Origin: Rhodobiaceae bacterium
GTDB taxonomy: Bacteria > Pseudomonadota > Alphaproteobacteria > Parvibaculales > Parvibaculaceae
Reading direction: 5' to 3'
Assembly: GCA_027352645.1 (NCBI GenBank)
Contig: DAIEIL010000082.1
Coordinates: forward strand, 1-11,694
Length of the DNA: 11,694 bases
A model generated the notes under the pieces. The model was not told the origin of the DNA. It saw nothing but the letters and a program-made list of their open reading frames with translations, and did not search any database. Below, in pieces: positions 8,090-11,694 of the stretch (positions within the stretch are counted from its first letter, which is position 1; the number at the start of each line of letters is the position of its first letter). Both the position numbers and the translations under genes were made by a program.

Positions 8090-8097
8090 GTACGTAG
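8090..8097. promoter_or_regulatory. Candidate FixJ binding site (GTACGTAG)
   Basis: The plus strand reads GTACGTAG, an exact match to the GTAMGTAG motif that I recall as one class of in-vitro selected FixJ target (M is A or C). It lies 72-79 nt upstream of the ccoN ATG. That distance would suit an activator bound roughly 50 nt ahead of a start site in the leader. fixJ itself is encoded just upstream. An 8-nt match can arise by chance, and the motif is quoted from memory, so this is a reasoned candidate rather than an established site. Confidence 0.45.
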
Positions 8098-8142
8098 GGT
8101 GTTTCGCCGCTGCGGGAGATTGACGCAGTGCCGGAAACGCGA

Positions 8143-8155
8143 GGCCTGTCAGGCC
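8143..8155 (-). other. Small GC-rich inverted repeat at receiver gene stop
   Basis: GGCCTG and CAGGCC flank a single central base that belongs to the stop codon of the receiver gene. In RNA this gives about a 5-bp stem with a GAC loop. It is followed by TCGCGTTTCC rather than a U-tract, so it is at best a weak attenuator or a 3'-end stabiliser, not a clear intrinsic terminator. Confidence 0.25.
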
Positions 8156-8523
8156 CGGCGCGCGGCGAGCGCGTGCTCGATCGAGTCGATGAGCTTGTCC
8201 TCGTCGGCGGGCTTGTCGAGGAAGGCGATGGCGCCAGCCTTCTGGGCCCGGGCGCGCAGTCCCGCATCACTCCGGCCGGTCATGATGATGGTCGGAATAT
8301 CGACCCGCTCGGCCCTCAGCTTCTCCAGCAACTCGAGGCCGTTCATTTCCGGCATATGCAGGTCGAGCAACAGGCAGCCATCGCCGGGCACCTCCGCAAG
8401 GAAGGCGCGTGCAGACGCATAGTCCCGCACGGTCAGGCCGTGGGACTCGAGCAGGACACGCATGGAATCGCGCACAGCTTCATCGTCGTCGACGACGCAT
8501 ACCGCGCGCCCGGAACTGGCCAT
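8149..8523 (-). CDS. Single-domain response regulator (FixJ-type receiver, no output domain)
   Basis: Protein of 124 residues consisting of one CheY-like receiver. Acidic pocket residues are Asp12-Asp14, the phospho-acceptor is Asp54 (LLLDLHMPEMNG), the switch Thr is Thr82 (MTGRSD) and the conserved Lys is Lys104 (FLDKP). The receiver ends about 15 residues later with no DNA-binding or enzymatic domain. It resembles the FixJ receiver encoded next door (VDDD...VRDS, LLES, KAGAI, KP), suggesting a paralog. A good GGAGG ribosome site lies 8 nt ahead of the ATG. Family knowledge: single-domain receivers near fixLJ occur in other Alphaproteobacteria, and FixT of Caulobacter and Sinorhizobium inhibits FixL. 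Only two cysteines (Cys9, Cys50) are present, so the four-cysteine iron-sulfur motif described for Caulobacter FixT is absent. A FixL antagonist, phosphate sink or relay are all possible roles. Confidence 0.88.
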   Translation of the reverse strand: MASSGRAVCVVDDDEAVRDSMRVLLESHGLTVRDYASARAFLAEVPGDGCLLLDLHMPEMNGLELLEKLRAERVDIPTIIMTGRSDAGLRARAQKAGAIAFLDKPADEDKLIDSIEHALAARRA

Positions 8524-8605
8524 AAAAGCCGCCTCCAGAGCGAAATTCGGTGGATGACAGAAATAAGATAAGGAGCCTTCGCAAAGACTGATATAGGGGT
8601 TTTCC
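8524..8605. other. Short gap between fixJ and the receiver gene
   Basis: This 82-nt gap contains the GGAGG ribosome site of the receiver gene near its downstream end. A small inverted repeat TAGGG-N5-CCCTA (8594-8608) overlaps the fixJ stop and is not followed by a U-tract. No FixK/FNR box, GTAMGTAG motif or convincing promoter was seen. The gap could hold a weak internal promoter, but co-transcription with fixLJ is the simplest reading. Confidence 0.4.
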
Positions 8606-9226
8606 CTAGGCTCTCGCGACCTGTACCCCTGCGGTAAGCGCTATTCGCACCAGGTCCGACAGGCTGCGCGCCTGCATTTTCTCCATCAGATGGGCCCGGT
8701 GAATCTCGACTGTCCGCGGCGATATGCCCAATTCATGGGCAATGACCTTGTTCGGCTGTCCGCCGACCAGATGCTCCAGAACCTCGCGCTCGCGCGGCGT
8801 CAGCGCGGCCACCCGCGCCTCGGCCTCCCGGGCGCCCGACGACTGGGCCTGCTGGCTGAGGATTTGCTCCCGAGCCCTGCGGACGCTCGAAAGCATCAAC
8901 TCGTCGTCATAAGGCTTTTCGATGAAGTCGATGGCGCCGGCCTTCATGGCGCGGACGGCCAGCGGCACATCGGCATGGCCGGTGACGATGATGACGGGAA
9001 GCGTCACACCGCGTTTGGCGATCTCTTCCTGAAGGGTGAGCCCGTCCATGTCCGGCATCCTGACATCGACGACAAGGCATACACCGCGGCCGGGCGTCAG
9101 CGCGGCGAGGAAGGCGGCCGCCGATTCGAAATCCTCAACCCCGAAGCCATCGGACTCGAGCAGCGCGCGCAGCGAATCGCGAACATCGGCATCGTCATCG
9201 ACCACGAAGACGGGGGCGTCAGTCAT
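8606..9226 (-). CDS. fixJ: Oxygen-responsive two-component regulator FixJ (receiver plus LuxR-type HTH)
   Basis: Transcriptional activator of 206 residues from the chosen start (MTDAPVFVVDDDADVRDSLR). The receiver domain spans residues 1-120 with Asp10/Asp11, phospho-acceptor Asp54 (VVDVRMPDMDG), Thr82 (VTGHADVPLA) and Lys104 (FIEKPYDDE). A short linker leads to a LuxR/NarL-type helix-turn-helix at about 142-198 (LTPREREVL, GQPNKVIAHELGISPRTVEI). Family knowledge: phosphorylation by FixL at low oxygen makes FixJ dimerise and activate fixK and other promoters. The ATG at 9226 overlaps the fixL stop by 8 nt and gives the normal FixJ N-terminus. An upstream in-frame ATG at 9247 would add seven residues inside fixL and is less likely. 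VTGHADVPLAVRAMKAGAIDF is typical of FixJ, but NodW/TodT-type paralogs look alike; linkage to fixL decides the call. Confidence 0.93.
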   Translation of the reverse strand: MTDAPVFVVDDDADVRDSLRALLESDGFGVEDFESAAAFLAALTPGRGVCLVVDVRMPDMDGLTLQEEIAKRGVTLPVIIVTGHADVPLAVRAMKAGAIDFIEKPYDDELMLSSVRRAREQILSQQAQSSGAREAEARVAALTPREREVLEHLVGGQPNKVIAHELGISPRTVEIHRAHLMEKMQARSLSDLVRIALTAGVQVARA

Positions 9227-10757
9227 TCTTGTCGGCCCCCTCTCCATCGGTGAGCGGAATGCGGAAGGAGAAGGTCACGCCTACATCCTCGTTCGGCGTC
9301 GCCCAGAGTTCCCCGCCATGAGACTCGATGATCGACCGGCAAATGGACAGGCCAATGCCCATGCCCTGCTCCTTGGTGGTCATGAAGGGCTGGAAGAGGT
9401 TCGCCGCCACTTCCGGCGCAAGGCCCGATCCGGTGTCGCGCACGCTGACAAGCGCATATTCGTCATTCGCGCGCCGGGTCGAGATCGTCAATTCGCGGCT
9501 TGCGACGCTCTGCATCGCCTCGATGCTGTTGCGGATGAGATTGAGCGCGACCTGCTGAATCTGGATCTTGTCGATCAGAACCTGCGGTAGCCCGGCCTCG
9601 AGATCGACTATGACCTTGACGTTCGCCTCAGCCACGCCGACCAGTGCCAGCGCGATCGCCTCCTCCATGACGCGGTTCAGGTTCTCGAACGCCTGGTTCG
9701 ACTTGCCCTTTTCGATGAACTCGCGCAGGCGGCGGATGATCTGCCCCGCGCGCGCCGTCTGCGCACCCGCCTTGTCGATCAGTTCACGCGCACGTTCGAC
9801 CTGCGGATCGTCAATGCCGTCAATGGTCCGCCGCGCGGCCTTGGAGTAGTTCATGATGGCCGAGAGCGGCTGATTGAGCTCATGCGCCAATGCCGAGGCC
9901 ATCTGCCCCATCGCGCTCAGGCGCGAGACATGCAGCAGTTCGGACTGCAATTCCTGCAAGCGTCGCTCGGTGCTCTGGCGCTCGGTGACATCGCGGATGA
10001 AGCCGGTAAAAAGTCTCCGTTGCCCAACGCTGATTTCGCCGACAGAGAGTTCCATCGGAAAGGTCGTTCCGTCGCGCCTCTGGCCAACGACGATGCGGCC
10101 GATGCCGATGATGTGCTTCTCGCCCGTCTTGCGGTAGCGCTCCATATAGCCGTCATGGCCCTCGCGATAGGGAGAGGGCATCAGCAGCTTGACGTTCTTG
10201 CCGAGCACCTCGGCAAAGGCGTATCCGAACAGGCGTTCGGCGGCGGGGCTGAATGATTCGATCATGCCCACTTCGTCGATGATGACGATGGCGTCGGGCA
10301 CGGTTTCCAGAATCGAGCTCAGCCGCGCCTCGCGCTCGCGCAGCGCGTGCTCCTGATAGCGGCGCTGCGTGATGTCGTGAATGATGCCGACGAACATGCT
10401 CTCGCCGCCGAAACTTCCTTCCCCGACCGAGAGATACATCGGAAAGGTTGTGCCGTCCTTGCGCTGGCCCACGACCTCACGGCCGATGCCGATGATGCGT
10501 TTCTCGCGCGTCTGACGATAATGCTCGATATAGCCGTCATGCTCCTGACGATAGGGCGACGGCATGAGCATCTTCACATTGCGGCCGACGGCCTCCTCGG
10601 CGCTGTAGCCGAAAAGCTTTTCACAAGCAGGGCTATAGACCTGGATCATCCCCATCTTGTCGATGATGACGATGCCATCAACAGCCGTGGCAAGCAGCGC
10701 GTCGAGGCGCGCCTGGCTTTCCATGTCGCTATTTTCGTTCGGGGGGAGTTTCGTCAT
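9219..10757 (-). CDS. fixL: Oxygen sensor histidine kinase FixL with tandem heme-type PAS domains
   Basis: Kinase of 512 residues with no membrane segment, hence a soluble FixL like that of Bradyrhizobium. PAS1 spans about residues 16-131 and PAS2 about 144-259. Both carry the heme-FixL pattern: PSPYR-x2-HDGY with His73 and His201, IIGIGR ending in Arg93 and Arg221, and DGTTFPM-x-LSVGE. A coiled linker (RLQELQSELLHVSRLSAMG) leads to the HisKA domain with phospho-acceptor His292 in ALAHELNQPLSA. The ATPase domain shows the N box (NLIRNSIEAM, Asn410), DTGSG at 441-445, FQPFMTTK at 455-462 and GMGIGL at 465-470. The stop overlaps fixJ, its partner. The start ATG at 10757 lacks a strong ribosome site, and Met12 is an alternative. 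Family knowledge: oxygen bound to heme inhibits the kinase and low oxygen releases it. Confidence 0.94.
   Translation of the reverse strand: MTKLPPNENSDMESQARLDALLATAVDGIVIIDKMGMIQVYSPACEKLFGYSAEEAVGRNVKMLMPSPYRQEHDGYIEHYRQTREKRIIGIGREVVGQRKDGTTFPMYLSVGEGSFGGESMFVGIIHDITQRRYQEHALREREARLSSILETVPDAIVIIDEVGMIESFSPAAERLFGYAFAEVLGKNVKLLMPSPYREGHDGYMERYRKTGEKHIIGIGRIVVGQRRDGTTFPMELSVGEISVGQRRLFTGFIRDVTERQSTERRLQELQSELLHVSRLSAMGQMASALAHELNQPLSAIMNYSKAARRTIDGIDDPQVERARELIDKAGAQTARAGQIIRRLREFIEKGKSNQAFENLNRVMEEAIALALVGVAEANVKVIVDLEAGLPQVLIDKIQIQQVALNLIRNSIEAMQSVASRELTISTRRANDEYALVSVRDTGSGLAPEVAANLFQPFMTTKEQGMGIGLSICRSIIESHGGELWATPNEDVGVTFSFRIPLTDGEGADKND
9981..10688 (-). repeat. Internal duplication of the PAS coding segment in fixL
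   Basis: The coding segments for PAS1 (about 10688-10365) and PAS2 (about 10304-9981) are diverged tandem copies offset by 384 nt (128 codons). The His, Arg and FPM motifs all keep this same offset. In the 41 residues from each heme His to the SVGE motif I count 33 identities. Near-identical DNA stretches such as CGGCCGATGCCGATGATG remain in both copies (around 10096 and 10482 on the plus strand). Confidence 0.8.
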
Positions 10758-10928
10758 CCATGCTCGAAGTTTTTCCGGCCCTGAATGCGCCGGTGATCTT
10801 GAAAGTAAATCATCATTTTACCGATTGAACCGAGAATTTCACCCACAATCGATTGCCGGTCGGCGCCTGGCGCCATCTCTCTTCTGCTACGATGATTTGA
10901 GAGGACCGGCAAGAACCGCGAGGGCCCC
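10758..10928. promoter_or_regulatory. Divergent fixL / alcohol dehydrogenase promoter region
   Basis: This 171-nt gap separates the two divergent genes, so it must serve both. It includes an AT-rich core (10804-10845). A 10-bp palindrome CAATCGATTG (10846-10855) has its CGATTG half repeated at 10822-10827, 28 nt away. A GC-rich GGCGCC-T-GGCGCC repeat follows at 10862-10874. TTGAAAGTAAATCA (10810-10823 region start, just after 10809) resembles a FixK/FNR box but its half-sites are one base too far apart. No confident -35/-10 pair and no GTAMGTAG motif were seen. Promoters here are inferred from gene orientation. Confidence 0.45.
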
Positions 10929-11694
10929 ATGCGCGCCATGCTGCTTGAAAAACCCGGCACGCCGCTCATCGAGCGCGAATTGCCGGATCCCCATGCAGTC
11001 AGTGGGGAGATTCGTGTCCGCGTTCTCGCTTGTGGCGTTTGCAGAACCGATCTCCATGTCGTCGATGGGGAATTACCGGACCCATCTCTGCCGATCATTC
11101 CCGGCCACGAGATCGTAGGTATCGTCGATGAGATCGGCGCCAACGTGAAAGGCTTCCGTCTTGGTCAGCGCGTCGGCATTCCCTGGCTCGGCCATACTTG
11201 CGGAACATGCCCCTATTGCCGCTCGGCGCGCGAGAACCTCTGCGATCACCCGCTGTTCACCGGCTACACGCGCAATGGCGGCTATGCGACGCATGCCGTG
11301 GCGGACGCTGCCTATGCCTTTCCGCTCGACGGCCTCGGCGACGACGTCGCCATTGCGCCGCTTCTCTGCGCCGGTCTCATCGGCTGGCGCTCGCTGGTGC
11401 TCGCAGGCGAAGGAAAGCGGCTCGGCATTTACGGCTTCGGAGCTGCGGGCCATATCGTGCTTCAGGTCGCAAAAGCGCAGGGGCGAAAGGTCTTCACCTT
11501 CAGCACGCCGGGCGACATGGCGGCACAGGACTTCGCCCGCTCACTCGGCGCGGACTGGGCAGGCGGCTCCGACGAAGCGCCGCCCGAGCTTCTCGATTCC
11601 GCGATCATCTATGCGCCGGTCGGCGCGCTGGTGCCGGCCGCGCTGAGAGCCGTCGCCAAGGGCGGGCGTGTCGTTTGCGCCGGCATTCACATGA
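10929..11694 (+). CDS. Zinc-dependent alcohol dehydrogenase (MDR family), 3' truncated by window end
   Basis: The frame stays open from the ATG at 10929 to the window edge, giving 255 residues of a protein normally about 330-350 long. The N-terminal GroES-like fold carries catalytic zinc ligands Cys38 (CGVCRTDLH), His60-Glu61 (PGHE) and probably Cys147 (LLCAGLIGW). Structural zinc cysteines are Cys91, 94, 97 and 105 (CGTCPYC...NLC). The Rossmann fold begins with GFGAAG at 169-174 for NAD(P). The reaction is NAD(P)-linked interconversion of alcohols and aldehydes; substrate cannot be told from sequence. It matches the zinc alcohol dehydrogenase group often found near oxygen-limitation genes. 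A short GAGGG precedes the ATG by about 5 nt; Met4 (10938) is an alternative start. It diverges from fixL, so shared low-oxygen control is plausible but not shown. Confidence 0.9.
   Translation, partial: MRAMLLEKPGTPLIERELPDPHAVSGEIRVRVLACGVCRTDLHVVDGELPDPSLPIIPGHEIVGIVDEIGANVKGFRLGQRVGIPWLGHTCGTCPYCRSARENLCDHPLFTGYTRNGGYATHAVADAAYAFPLDGLGDDVAIAPLLCAGLIGWRSLVLAGEGKRLGIYGFGAAGHIVLQVAKAQGRKVFTFSTPGDMAAQDFARSLGADWAGGSDEAPPELLDSAIIYAPVGALVPAALRAVAKGGRVVCAGIHM

Larger units (their letters stand above)
8019..8148 (-). promoter_or_regulatory. ccoN upstream regulatory region
   Basis: This 130-nt gap between the lone receiver gene and ccoN is the natural place for the oxidase operon promoter. On the minus strand it holds, in order, a short GC-rich inverted repeat at the receiver gene's stop, an 8-nt FixJ-like motif (8097-8090), an AT-richer stretch (TTAAAAG, around 8072-8066), a hairpin (8057-8033) and the AAGGAG ribosome site (8032-8027). 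I found no convincing TTGAT-N4-ATCAA FixK/FNR box and no confident -35/-10 pair. Read-through from fixLJ and the receiver gene is possible because no strong terminator is seen. Confidence 0.6.

Noticed and set aside
8594..8608. TAGGG-N5-CCCTA repeat as an intrinsic terminator after fixJ
   Set aside because: The stem has only five base pairs, overlaps the stop codon and is not followed by a run of U.
9226..9247. Longer FixJ start at 9247
   Set aside because: It would add MERGPTR inside fixL ahead of a normal FixJ N-terminus; the ATG at 9226 with a short stop-start overlap fits the family better.
10809..10825. TTGAAAGTAAATCAT as a FixK/FNR box in front of the alcohol dehydrogenase gene
   Set aside because: The half-sites TTGA and ATCA are separated by one base more than the TTGAT-N4-ATCAA consensus allows, and the outer A of the right half is missing.
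10862..10874. GGCGCC-T-GGCGCC as a terminator between the divergent genes
   Set aside because: It lies upstream of both divergent genes where no terminator is needed, each half is itself a palindrome common in GC-rich DNA, and no U-tract follows.

Overview
The window is a compact, GC-rich alphaproteobacterial block for microaerobic respiration. Gene content and order (fixLJ next to ccoNOQPGHIS, with FixN/CcoN, FixI and FixL proteins of rhizobial/Caulobacter type) point to Alphaproteobacteria. A Rhizobiales- or Parvibaculum-like organism is my guess, but genus cannot be fixed from the sequence alone. Apart from one gene at the right edge, every gene is on the minus strand, so transcription runs from high to low coordinates.

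Layout in transcription order: fixL (10757-9219, oxygen-sensing histidine kinase) overlaps fixJ (9226-8606, LuxR-type response regulator). After an 82-nt gap comes a stand-alone receiver-domain protein (8523-8149), then a 130-nt regulatory gap. The cbb3 cytochrome oxidase run follows: ccoN (8018-6321), ccoO (6309-5581), ccoQ (5572-5405), ccoP (5408-4524), then the assembly genes ccoG (4487-2961), ccoH (2964-2434), ccoI (2409-178) and ccoS (178-23). Genes in this run overlap or are separated by at most 36 nt, and all look intact. On the plus strand, diverging from fixL across a 171-nt gap, is a zinc-dependent alcohol dehydrogenase (10929 to the window end, 3' truncated).

Working model: at low oxygen FixL phosphorylates FixJ, which drives synthesis of the high-affinity cbb3 oxidase. 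CcoN/O/P/Q form the enzyme. CcoI supplies copper, and CcoG, CcoH and CcoS serve copper reduction, assembly and cofactor insertion. No fixK/fnr gene and no clear FixK/FNR box were found. Instead the ccoN upstream region holds an exact match to the FixJ target as I recall it (GTACGTAG, 8090-8097), which would let FixJ act directly on the oxidase operon.

The points most worth a second look are: a FixL with two tandem PAS domains that both carry the heme-ligand His and oxygen-sensing Arg signature; the FixJ-like site ahead of ccoN; a hairpin abutting the ccoN Shine-Dalgarno sequence; and the lone receiver protein between fixJ and ccoN, a FixT-like candidate lacking the four-cysteine motif. I saw no mobile elements, CRISPR arrays, tRNA/rRNA genes or broken genes, and no wholly unfamiliar gene system. 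No gene-free stretch exceeds 171 nt.
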